A DNA stretch of 64,000 nt, taken from positions 1,860,001 through 1,924,000 of the forward strand of contig NZ_CP007055.1 in assembly GCF_000517625.1 (NCBI RefSeq), in the 5' to 3' direction. The stretch's first letter is position 1; each line of letters opens with the position of its first letter. The notes beneath the pieces are model-generated. The model was given only the letters and a program-made list of their open reading frames with translations. It made no database searches and was not told the origin of the DNA. The position numbers and the translations under genes are program-made. This DNA is from Halostagnicola larsenii XH-48 (GTDB lineage Archaea > Halobacteriota > Halobacteria > Halobacteriales > Natrialbaceae). Below, piece after piece: positions 55,586-63,030 of the stretch.

Positions 55586-55974
55586 GCGGCCAAAACGACC
55601 GGCTGTCGACGAGGATTTCCTCGCCGTCTGACGATCGTCACGCAATCGTCTGACGCAGTTTTATCATGTTTCGAACCAACGAATCAAACAGGCGCGCATC
55701 GCGTGACGGGTACTACCTCCCCCCATCCTCCCGTCGGCGCGCCTCCCCCCATTCGCTCCCCACTTTTCACCCCTCCACTTGCGGTTCGCGTCAGCTCGAC
55801 ATATTGTGAAAACTGACAATTTGAAATAACGTACCGATACTCGATTACTCGGGTGCAAACGCCAGGCACATCGTCCATCGGCTATGGCCGCTATCCATCG
55901 TCCACGACGGCCGCTATCCATCGGCCGCGGACATCTCCCGTCGGCCACGCGCATCGTCCGTCGTAACCGCGAGC
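55586..55974. other. 389-bp intergenic region with short repeats
   Basis: No gene supported. The right part holds CATCG-rich repeats: GGCCGCTATCCATCG occurs at 55886-55900 and 55909-55923 (23-bp period), with more diverged CATCGTCC/CATCGGCC copies to 55960. An AT-rich tract (about 55800-55835, with attgtgaaaactgacaatt) interrupts the high GC. Possible terminators of the two convergent flanking genes. Confidence 0.55.
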
Positions 55975-56637
55975 CTAGCTCGAGGTGGGCGAGAGGGTCG
56001 TACGAACCTCCTCAGCCGACCTCGTTTCGGCGATGACGGCGACCTCGTCGCCGGTCGCCAGTTCGGTGCCGGGGAGCGGGATCGTCAGCGGATCGTTGTC
56101 GTGGCCGTGTGCGTAGATTCGCGCGTTTCCGGGCAGATCCAGTTCGCTGATCCGCTTTCCCACGGCGGGCGATCCCTCCGTGATTTCGACGACCGTGAGC
56201 TGGAGGGTTTCCGTGAGGTCCGCGACCACGTTGAAATCGCCACCGAGCAAGGCGGTTTTCGCACCCGCAGCGCCGAGACGTTCGGGGTAGATGATCTCGT
56301 CGACGTCGTTTGCGTACTTCTCGTAGATATCCTGTCGGTAGTCCTCGTCGATCCGAAGAACGGTCCGACAGCCGTGGTGAGAGCCGACCATGCACGCCGC
56401 GAAGTTAACGTTCAGATCCGGCGTGAACGCGCCGATCGCCTCGGCAGTGGCGATCCCCGCGTCAGTCAGTACCGCTTCGTCCGCGCCGTCGCCGTGGACG
56501 GTTTCGAACCCGTCGCCGACGGCTCGATCGACCCGTTCCGAATCGTCGTCGACGACGACGACGTCGTGTCCTTCCTCCGCGAGAACGCGCGTCGTCCGCG
56601 ATCCGACGCGGCCATATCCCACGATAACAAACCTCAT
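55975..56637 (-). CDS. TrkA-type RCK protein (NAD-binding potassium transport regulator)
   Basis: 220 aa. RCK_N Rossmann domain with VIVGYGRVGSRTTRVLAEEG (GxGxxG, about 4-23) and an acidic residue after the second strand (VVVDDDSERV), then RCK_C from about 135 (GGDFNVVADLTETLQLTVVE; RIYAHGHDNDPLTIPLPGTE). Such proteins gate Trk/Ktr channels by binding NAD(H), ATP or cyclic dinucleotides. No channel subunit is adjacent. Divergent from the purine permease. Confidence 0.9.
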   Translation of the reverse strand: MRFVIVGYGRVGSRTTRVLAEEGHDVVVVDDDSERVDRAVGDGFETVHGDGADEAVLTDAGIATAEAIGAFTPDLNVNFAACMVGSHHGCRTVLRIDEDYRQDIYEKYANDVDEIIYPERLGAAGAKTALLGGDFNVVADLTETLQLTVVEITEGSPAVGKRISELDLPGNARIYAHGHDNDPLTIPLPGTELATGDEVAVIAETRSAEEVRTTLSPTSS

Positions 56638-56850
56638 GGGTTAGCGTATGCGACGGACCGTCAAATACGTTGGTCCCGTCGGCGGAGAAATGCGTTCCCG
56701 TTCTGGTGGATCACACCCGCTCGAGCGAGTGTGCTCGAGCGGTCGTCGAACCCGCCCGATCGTCGCCACGGTGTCGATCTCGAGTCCGCCGCAGGTTGGC
56801 AGCAACCGCCGAGAGAGGGGATAGTGTGAGAGCGCAACAATCGCACGACA

Positions 56851-56884
56851 TGCACGAACGTGCAATATATCTCGTCAGACGAGA
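56851..56884. promoter_or_regulatory. Two palindromes and a candidate purine operator upstream of the purine permease
   Basis: TGCACG-AA-CGTGCA (56851-56864) and TCTCGTC-A-GACGAGA (56870-56884), both perfect, flank AATAT. Between them runs CGTGCAATATATCTCG (56859-56874), nearly identical to the element upstream of purF. A TATA-like gggttaaatt (56891-56900) follows, so the sites lie at the position of an activator or just upstream of the promoter of the gene at 56930. Confidence 0.55.
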
Positions 56885-56929
56885 CAGGAAGGGTTAAATT
56901 GCCGGTGTCGCTATGCTCGTTCATCCAAC

Positions 56930-58411
56930 ATGGGGGCACGTGAGACGATCGCGGCGTTCTTCGACTTCGACGAGTACGGCACTGATTTCAAAACCGAGTC
57001 GCTCGCGGGGCTCACGACGTTTCTGGCGATGGCGTACATCATCGTCGTCAACCCGATTATCCTTCGAGACGCGATTCTCTACGATCGCGCCAGTGGGGAG
57101 TTTCAGGCTGCGGCGACGATAAACGGGGTGGAGTACACGCCGAACGAGTTGTTCCAGATGATCGCCGTGGTGACGATACTGGCTTCAGTCGTGGCAATGC
57201 TAGTCATGGCGCTGTACGCGAACCGGCCGTTCGGGCTCGCACCGGGAATGGGGCTGAACGCCTTTTTCACCTACACGGTGGTCGTCATCCTCGGCGTGCC
57301 GTGGCAACTCGCGCTCGCGGCGGTTTTCGTCGAGGGATTGGTCTTCATCGCGCTGACGGCCGTCGGCGCACGGAAGTACGTCCTCGAGTTGTTCCCCGAA
57401 CCCGTCAAATTCGCCGTCGGAGCCGGTATCGGCATCTACTTGCTGTTTCTCGGACTGCAGGAGATTCAACTGGTGGTCCCACACGATGATACGTTCATCA
57501 CGCTCGGCAACGTCATCCAGAGTCCGGTCGCGGCCCTCTCGCTGGTCGGACTTACGCTCATGCTCCTGTTGTACGCTCGAGGCGTCAAAGGCTCGATCGT
57601 CATCGGGATCGTCACGACGGCCATCGCCGGGTGGGCGCTCACCCTCGCCGGCGTCGTTCAACCCGACGTTCTCACGCCGGCGGGATCGTACGACAGCGTG
57701 ACAAACGAGGGAATCATCTCGATGCTCACCTCCGTTCAGTACGACTTCACGCCGCTGTTCTGGGGATTCGTCGACGGACTCGGAATGATCACCGACGATC
57801 CGCTCGTGTTCGTCCTGGTCGTCTTTACGTTCTTCTTCGTCGATTTCTTCGACACCGCAGGGACGCTAATCGGCGTCTCTCAGATCGGCGGCTTCCTCGA
57901 CGAGGACGGCGACCTGCCCGAGGCCGAGAAACCGCTCATGGCCGACGCGGTCGGGACGACGGTCGGCGCGATGATCGGCACCTCGACGGTGACGACGTTC
58001 ATCGAATCCTCGACCGGCCTCGAGGAGGGCGGCCGGACCGGATTCACCACGCTGGTCGTCGCCGGGTTCTTCGCGCTCTCGTTGCTGATCGTTCCGCTGA
58101 TGTCCGCGATCCCGCAGTACGCGACCTACCTCGCGCTGGTCGTCGTCGGAATCATCATGCTACAGGGGGTCGCCGACATCGACTGGCAACATCCCGCGTG
58201 GGCGATTTCGGGCGGCCTGACCATCACGATCATGCCGCTTACGACCTCGATCGCGAACGGCCTCGCAGCGGGAATCATCACCTACCCGCTGGTCAAATCC
58301 GCGGTCGGCGAGCGCCGCGACGTCTCGCTGGGCCAGTGGCTGCTCGCGATCTCGTTTATCGTCTACTTCGTCGCTTACTTCGCGGTGCAGGCCGGAATGG
58401 TCACGTTCTGA
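56930..58411 (+). CDS. NCS2-family purine permease, AzgA/PbuG type
   Basis: 493 aa, twelve to fourteen predicted helices. Takes up hypoxanthine, guanine or adenine. AzgA features: N-terminal TEVREAFFDF-like start ETIAAFFDFDEYGTDFKTES, then GLTTFLAMAYIIVVNPIIL, GLAPGMGLNAFFTYTVV (about 102-118), ALPEPVKF-like LFPEPVKFAVGAGIGIYLLF (about 156-175), FVDFFDTAGTLIGVSQ (about 302-317) and GTSTVTTFIESSTGLEEGGR (about 346-365). Palindromic sites upstream suggest regulation by purine supply. Confidence 0.94.
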   Translation: MGARETIAAFFDFDEYGTDFKTESLAGLTTFLAMAYIIVVNPIILRDAILYDRASGEFQAAATINGVEYTPNELFQMIAVVTILASVVAMLVMALYANRPFGLAPGMGLNAFFTYTVVVILGVPWQLALAAVFVEGLVFIALTAVGARKYVLELFPEPVKFAVGAGIGIYLLFLGLQEIQLVVPHDDTFITLGNVIQSPVAALSLVGLTLMLLLYARGVKGSIVIGIVTTAIAGWALTLAGVVQPDVLTPAGSYDSVTNEGIISMLTSVQYDFTPLFWGFVDGLGMITDDPLVFVLVVFTFFFVDFFDTAGTLIGVSQIGGFLDEDGDLPEAEKPLMADAVGTTVGAMIGTSTVTTFIESSTGLEEGGRTGFTTLVVAGFFALSLLIVPLMSAIPQYATYLALVVVGIIMLQGVADIDWQHPAWAISGGLTITIMPLTTSIANGLAAGIITYPLVKSAVGERRDVSLGQWLLAISFIVYFVAYFAVQAGMVTF

Positions 58412-58494
58412 GACGATTCCGGCGAAAACGGCCGTCGTTTTCGGCTCACCTGGCAACCAACGTACTCATACGGCTGGCTCGAGAACGTTCACGT

Positions 58495-58740
58495 ATGGCA
58501 GACATCACGTTCTACGAACTTCCAGGGTGTCCGTTCTGCGCGAAAGTCCGAACGAAACTCGAGGAGCTCGATCTCGAGTACGACTCCGTCGAAGTCCCCC
58601 GGTCACACGCCGAGCGCACCGAGGTCGAGGATGTAAGCGGCCAGACCGGCGTGCCCGTCATCGTCGACGAGGCCCACGGCGTCGACGGCATGCACGAGAG
58701 CGACGATATCGTCGCCTACCTCGAGGAGACGTACAACTAG
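58495..58740 (+). CDS. Glutaredoxin-family protein
   Basis: 81 aa. Thioredoxin fold with CPFC (residues about 11-14) in FYELPGCPFCAKVRTKLEEL, cis-Pro in TGVPVIVDEAHG (about 52-63) and the helix-4 region MHESDDIVAYLEETY. In haloarchaea the electron donor is not glutathione but probably gamma-glutamylcysteine. ATG 58495, 83 bp after the permease stop, same strand. Confidence 0.93.
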   Translation: MADITFYELPGCPFCAKVRTKLEELDLEYDSVEVPRSHAERTEVEDVSGQTGVPVIVDEAHGVDGMHESDDIVAYLEETYN

Positions 58741-58823
58741 GGAGTTCTCAGGACCGCTTTCCGGAAATAGCCTCAGCAATACCTGTCACGTGATCGGCGA
58801 CGGACAGGTTCACGGCGGGGTCG

Positions 58824-59033
58824 TTAGGCCGACACGGTGTATCCCGCCCCTTCGATCGCACCGCCGATCGCGGCCGCATCCGCGAGCGCCGGGTCGTGTT
58901 CGACGCGGACCTCGTTCGACTCGTGATCGGCGGTCGCCTCTGAAACCCCCTCGAGTCCTTCGAGGGCCTCGACGACGGTTTGTTCACAGCCGTTGCAACT
59001 CATCCCGGTGACCTCGAGCGTCGTCTGCTCCAT
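58824..59033 (-). CDS. Heavy-metal-associated (copper chaperone-type) protein
   Basis: 69 aa. Single HMA domain with the metal site GMSCNGCEQ (about 10-18, CxxC) and the ferredoxin-like ending VRVEHDPALADAAAIGGAIE. Binds Cu(I) or another soft metal. No P-type ATPase is adjacent. Downstream of the thiamine-binding protein gene on the same strand, 186 bp apart. Confidence 0.93.
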   Translation of the reverse strand: MEQTTLEVTGMSCNGCEQTVVEALEGLEGVSEATADHESNEVRVEHDPALADAAAIGGAIEGAGYTVSA

Positions 59034-59083
59034 ACCGTACGTTCCGGGGCCAACGAATTGAGCGTTATCCTCTCGAGTGCGTA

Positions 59084-59105
59084 GATCGTGTCTCGGTGCA
59101 CGATC
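59084..59105. terminator. Stem-loop between the thiamine-binding and HMA genes
   Basis: GATCGTG-TCTCGGTG-CACGATC, 7-bp arms and an 8-nt loop, about 115 bp after the leftward gene that ends at 59220 and 51 bp before the HMA start. A 3'-end structure or an operator for the HMA gene. Confidence 0.35.
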
Positions 59106-59219
59106 CTATTCCGATGCGCGAGCGTGTCCCGGTTTGATCACGGGCAAGCAGCCGAACGCGACCGCGAATCACTTGGGGCGTCCCGAAACCACAACGTCGA
59201 CCCAGCGGCCGCTCGAGTC

Positions 59220-59534
59220 CTACGTCCCGTCGCTTTTCGCTTCACGCCCCAGATGCGACTCGACGGCCTTGACCTTGTCCCGCGCCGTGTGATCGCTCGT
59301 TCGTTTGTCGTCGATTTTGAGCACCGTGCTGACTCGATCCGCGTCGACGGCGTCGTGGGCCGCTTGCGCGGCGGCGAACAATTCGTCCGTCGTCTCGGCT
59401 TCGATGGTCGTCCCCATCGGTCCGGTTTCGTACTCGATATCGTAGCCCTCGAGCGCCTCTACGGCGTTCGCGACTTCTTCTGACATACTCTCTTCGACGA
59501 CGGGTGCCGTACTGAGAAAGCCGATGACTGTCAT
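59220..59534 (-). CDS. MTH1187/YkoF-type thiamine-binding family protein (DUF77)
   Basis: 104 aa. Ferredoxin-like fold, tetramer in relatives: VIGFLSTAPVVEESMSEEVA, ETGPMGTTIEAETTDELFAA (about 37-56) and the C-terminal DRVSTVLKIDDKRTSD are the family pattern. Relatives bind thiamine or its hydroxymethylpyrimidine part, but the true role is unsettled. ATG 59534. Confidence 0.88.
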   Translation of the reverse strand: MTVIGFLSTAPVVEESMSEEVANAVEALEGYDIEYETGPMGTTIEAETTDELFAAAQAAHDAVDADRVSTVLKIDDKRTSDHTARDKVKAVESHLGREAKSDGT

Positions 59535-59620
59535 CGAGAGAGCTATCGACGAGGAGGACCCTAAAACTCACCCTCGAGGGATCGCGGACGTAGTCGCGCC
59601 GATGAAGCGGGCCGAAGGCG

Positions 59621-59974
59621 TCAGTTCGAGGGACCGCGGGGTCGGGACTCTGACGGCGGGAAAACGACGATTTCCCCGTCGGCGTAGACGTAGACCTCGT
59701 GCTCGAGGGCGGTGAACGCGACGTGGCCGCCTGTTCGGTCGCTTCCGTCAGCTTTCGACGCGAACAGTCGCTCGAGGGCGTCTGGATCGACGCTGTCGTA
59801 CAGGGAGAACTCTCCCTGCGAGACGTCGGTGTCCGCGATCGACGCCAGCGCGTGAACGACCGTCGTCGTCAGCGTCGCGCTGCCGTCGGGATCGTACTCG
59901 AAGACGTACCGATCGTTCGTGTGGTCGTACCGGATCTCGTCCGCTCCATCAGAAGTATGAACTTTCGTTTGCAT
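59621..59974 (-). CDS. HalOD1 output-domain protein
   Basis: 117 aa. One HalOD1 domain, common in haloarchaeal signalling, with TLTTTVVHALASIADTDVSQ, FSLYDSVDPDALERLF and GHVAFTALEHEVYVYADGEI. It has no fused receiver or sensor domain. Function unknown. A TATA-like ttttatac (read leftwards) lies about 50 bp before the ATG. Confidence 0.82.
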   Translation of the reverse strand: MQTKVHTSDGADEIRYDHTNDRYVFEYDPDGSATLTTTVVHALASIADTDVSQGEFSLYDSVDPDALERLFASKADGSDRTGGHVAFTALEHEVYVYADGEIVVFPPSESRPRGPSN

Positions 59975-60114
59975 TGCTGTACGTTGGCGTTCAATCGTCC
60001 AATTGTGGATACCTGTTCATAGTATAAAAGACGATCGGACTCCATAAATATAGACGTTTGTGACTATAGCCGTGGTCTGAAAATCGCACTACTGGGTGTC
60101 GAAATTGCTCCGGG

Positions 60115-60381
60115 ATGGGGGGGGTTTTGTTCATACTCGTTCTATACTGTTGCATATCGGACATTTCGCTGGACGACCGCGGTCGCCTCACGCTTCCGAA
60201 GGAAGTTCGGGAACGATACGGCGACCGATATCACGTCGTTCAGCTTCCCGAGGGAGTCAAATTAGTCCCACTAGCCGACGACCTTCGTAACGAGGCTCGT
60301 GAAGCCGTCGTAAACAACCTCGGGTCGGGTGGCCGTGACATTTGTACCTCCGTAGATTCGGAGGCAGTCGACGAAGCGTGA
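60115..60381 (+). pseudogene. Decayed AbrB/VapB-type antitoxin
   Basis: Recognisable AbrB (SpoVT) DNA-binding half: DISLDDRGRLTLPKEVRERY, GDRYHVVQLPEGVKLVPLAD. In related haloarchaeal antitoxins the protein usually starts MSDISLDDRG; here that codon is ATA (60154-60156), so the normal start seems mutated. The only in-frame ATG, at 60115, gives an unlikely hydrophobic leader. After LVPLADD the usual linker is missing and the sequence jumps to LRNEAREAVVNN, and no PIN toxin follows. Either a pseudogene or an orphan regulator using a non-standard start. Confidence 0.6.
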
Positions 60382-60423
60382 CGCTCCGCAACCCCTAAAC
60401 GCGACTCGCACCTAGAGCGAGTA

Positions 60424-61986
60424 ATGAGCGATTGGACGGAGAAGTACCGGCCGACGACGCTGTCGGAGGTACGCGGGAACAACAAGGCTCGAGACAAACT
60501 CGAGGAGTGGGCCCGGTCGTGGGACGACCACCGCAAAGCCGTCATCGTCCACGGCAGTCCCGGCGTCGGGAAGACCTCCGCGGCGCACGCGCTGGCCTCG
60601 GACGTGGGCTGGCCGGTAATGGAACTCAACGCGAGCGACGACAGGCAGGCCGACGTCATCGAACGGATCGCCGGCGAGGCCGCCAAAAGCGGCACCCTCA
60701 CCGGCGGGGAGACGGGCCGTCGACTCGTCGTGTTAGACGAGGCAGACAACTTCCACGGCAACGCAGACTACGGCGGCTCTCGAGAGGTCACTCGAGTCGT
60801 CAAGGACGCCGAGCAGCCGATCGTCCTCGTGGCCAACGAGTTCTACGAGATGAGCCAGTCGCTTCGCAACTCCTGTGAGACCATCGAGTTTCGCGACGTT
60901 TCCTCGCGGTCGATCGTTCCCGTGCTCCGCGATATCTGTCGCCGCGAGGGCGTCGAGTTCGACGAGGAGGCCTTGAAGGCCATCGCCGACTCGACCAGCG
61001 GCGACCTGCGCTCTGCGGTCAACGACCTGCAGGCCGTCGCCGAGGAGGCGGATCGGCTCACCGTCGACGACGTCGTCACCGGCGAACGCGACACGACCGA
61101 GGGCATCTTCGACTACCTCGACGCACTCATCAAAGAGGAGGACGCCGAGGGAGCGCTCCGGGGATCCTACGACGTCGACGAGACGCCGGACGACCTGCTC
61201 AACTGGATCGAGGACAACGTTCCCAAGGATTACGAGGGCGACGAACTCGCCGACGCCTACGAGTTTCTCTCGAACGCGGACCGCTGGCTCGGGCGCGTCC
61301 GCGCGACTCAGGACTACTCCTACTGGCGCTACGCCTCGGACAACATGACCGCCGGCGTCGCGGCCTCCCGGCGGGGAGACAAGGACGGGTGGACCCGCTA
61401 CGGCCCGCCGAGCTACTGGTCGAAACTCGGCCGAACTCGCGGCGCTCGAGACACCCGCGATTCGATCGCCGAGCGCATCGCCGAGCGCGAGGGGACGAGC
61501 GTCGGGACCGCACGCCGGGAGATCGTCCCCTACCTCGAGTCGATGACCCACCACTGCAAGAACCGCGACTTGACGGTGACGATGGCCGCCGCCTACGACT
61601 TAGACGCCGAGGAAGTCTCGTTTATCACCGGCAGCGGCGCGGACACGAACAAGGTCGAGTCGGTCGTCGAGGACGCCCAGGAGCGAACCGAGGCGGTCGC
61701 CGTCGAACACTCCGGAACCGCGTTCGAGAACGCGGTCCGTTCGTCGGAGGCGGACGACGACCCTGACGCCGACGGCGACGACGCGGCTGGCACTGACAGC
61801 GACGACGCTGGCACTCGATCGAACGGCTCCGGCGGTTCGAACGGACAGGCGACGCTCACCGACTCGAGCGGACAGTCGGAGTCAGCCCGATCGAACGCCG
61901 CCGGGTCCGACGAAGCGGGAGACCGGGAGCGGACCGACGACGCCGAAACCGACGACGATCAGTCGGGACTGAACGAGTTTTTCTAG
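60424..61986 (+). CDS. rfcL: Replication factor C large subunit (clamp loader)
   Basis: 520 aa. Loads the PCNA clamp on primed DNA. Walker A HGSPGVGKTSAAHAL (about 43-57), DEAD box LVVLDEADNF (about 100-109), sensor residues and the RFC-specific N terminus DWTEKYRPTTLSEVRGN. Collar domain to about 420. The last 100 residues are an acidic Ser/Gly-rich tail ending QSGLNEFF, a PCNA-binding box. TATA-like acccctaaac 27 bp before ATG suggests a leaderless mRNA. Confidence 0.96.
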   Translation: MSDWTEKYRPTTLSEVRGNNKARDKLEEWARSWDDHRKAVIVHGSPGVGKTSAAHALASDVGWPVMELNASDDRQADVIERIAGEAAKSGTLTGGETGRRLVVLDEADNFHGNADYGGSREVTRVVKDAEQPIVLVANEFYEMSQSLRNSCETIEFRDVSSRSIVPVLRDICRREGVEFDEEALKAIADSTSGDLRSAVNDLQAVAEEADRLTVDDVVTGERDTTEGIFDYLDALIKEEDAEGALRGSYDVDETPDDLLNWIEDNVPKDYEGDELADAYEFLSNADRWLGRVRATQDYSYWRYASDNMTAGVAASRRGDKDGWTRYGPPSYWSKLGRTRGARDTRDSIAERIAEREGTSVGTARREIVPYLESMTHHCKNRDLTVTMAAAYDLDAEEVSFITGSGADTNKVESVVEDAQERTEAVAVEHSGTAFENAVRSSEADDDPDADGDDAAGTDSDDAGTRSNGSGGSNGQATLTDSSGQSESARSNAAGSDEAGDRERTDDAETDDDQSGLNEFF

Positions 61987-62039
61987 GAAAGCGACCGATC
62001 CGTACAATTACGGTCCTGCCTCGCGTGACTTCCTGTCGA

Positions 62040-62246
62040 ATGACTCCCACGAACCAGACCTGTCCGATCTGTCAGAGCGCGTTCGAGAAAGAAACGCGAC
62101 TGACGGTCCACCTCGAGGTCGAACACCGGAAATCGGAGCTCGCGACCTATCTCGTCGAGAACCGCGGCGGTTCGGCAGCACCGATCGCTGGTCCGGAAGA
62201 CGACGAGGAGTCGCGTTCGAACACTCACACCGCACCCCGGCTGTGA
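62040..62246 (+). CDS. Small C2H2 zinc-finger protein
   Basis: 68 aa. One classical-type finger, CPICQSAFEKETRLTVHLEVEH (C-x2-C-x12-H-x4-H, given here at residues about 8-29), followed by KSELATYLVENRGGSAAPIA and an acidic tail. Probable nucleic-acid or protein binder of unknown role. ATG 62040 is preferred over GTG 62025. Confidence 0.75.
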   Translation: MTPTNQTCPICQSAFEKETRLTVHLEVEHRKSELATYLVENRGGSAAPIAGPEDDEESRSNTHTAPRL

Positions 62247-62315
62247 GGCGTCTTCGTCGCCCCAGAATCAGGCGCTCTCCCCCTCGCTTTCTTCGTCAGC
62301 CGTTGGGATGAGCCA

Positions 62316-63005
62316 TCACTCCGCGGAGCCGGAGCCGGAGTCGATCGAAAGCGACCGGCGAGCGCCGAGTGCGAGTTCACGGGGTGTCTCAGCAGAAAGC
62401 TGTGGAACCGTCTCGACGGCGTGTCCCGTCATCCGCTCGAGTTCCGCGACGTTCGTCCGCTCGGCTGTCGTCTCCCCGCGATACTCGTTACAGACGATCG
62501 AGTGGACGGAGACGCCGCGACGCTCGAGCGCCTCAACGGTGAGCGTCGTGTGATTCAGCGTTCCGAGTCCCGATCGAGTCACGACGACGGCCGGGCACGC
62601 GAGATCCGCCACGAGGTCGATCACGTCGCGGTCTCCCGCGAGTGGCACGTAGAGCCCGCCGATTCCCTCGAGCACGCCTACCTCGGCCGCCTCGAGGGCG
62701 TCATCGCAGCGTTCCCGTAACCCCTCGTAGGAAAGCTCGACGCCAGCACGCTCGGCGGCGACCCGCGGGGCGAGGGGCTCTTCGAGGTATTCGAAACAGG
62801 TCGCAGCGTCGGGGTCCTCGCAGGCCGCCTCGACGAACCCGGCGTCGTCGTCCGGCGGATGGCCCGTCTGGGCGGGCTTGACCGCTCGAGCGTCGATTCC
62901 AGCGTCTCGAAGGACCGTGACGACGGCCGCCGTGATAACGGTCTTGCCGACGCCCGTGTCAGTGCCGACGACGGCGATCCGGTCGTGGTCGTGCTCGAGA
63001 ATCAT
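62316..63005 (-). CDS. bioD: Dethiobiotin synthetase
   Basis: 229 aa. ATP-dependent ring closure, the step before biotin synthase. P-loop VVGTDTGVGKT (residues 12-22), substrate Lys in AVKPAQTGH (about 41-49), EGIGGLYVPLAGDRDVIDL (about 113-131) and VTRSGLGTLNHTTLT. 25 bp downstream of bioF on the same strand, so one operon. The C-terminal tail SIDSGSGSAE is unconserved. Confidence 0.95.
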   Translation of the reverse strand: MILEHDHDRIAVVGTDTGVGKTVITAAVVTVLRDAGIDARAVKPAQTGHPPDDDAGFVEAACEDPDAATCFEYLEEPLAPRVAAERAGVELSYEGLRERCDDALEAAEVGVLEGIGGLYVPLAGDRDVIDLVADLACPAVVVTRSGLGTLNHTTLTVEALERRGVSVHSIVCNEYRGETTAERTNVAELERMTGHAVETVPQLSAETPRELALGARRSLSIDSGSGSAE

Positions 63006-63030
63006 AGCAATTCAATCGGATCGGAGTCGT

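Noticed and set aside
55664-55954. 96-codon minus-strand frame
   Set aside because: Made of the spacer's short repeats (MADGR/ADGRC units) and AT tract; no promoter and no family.
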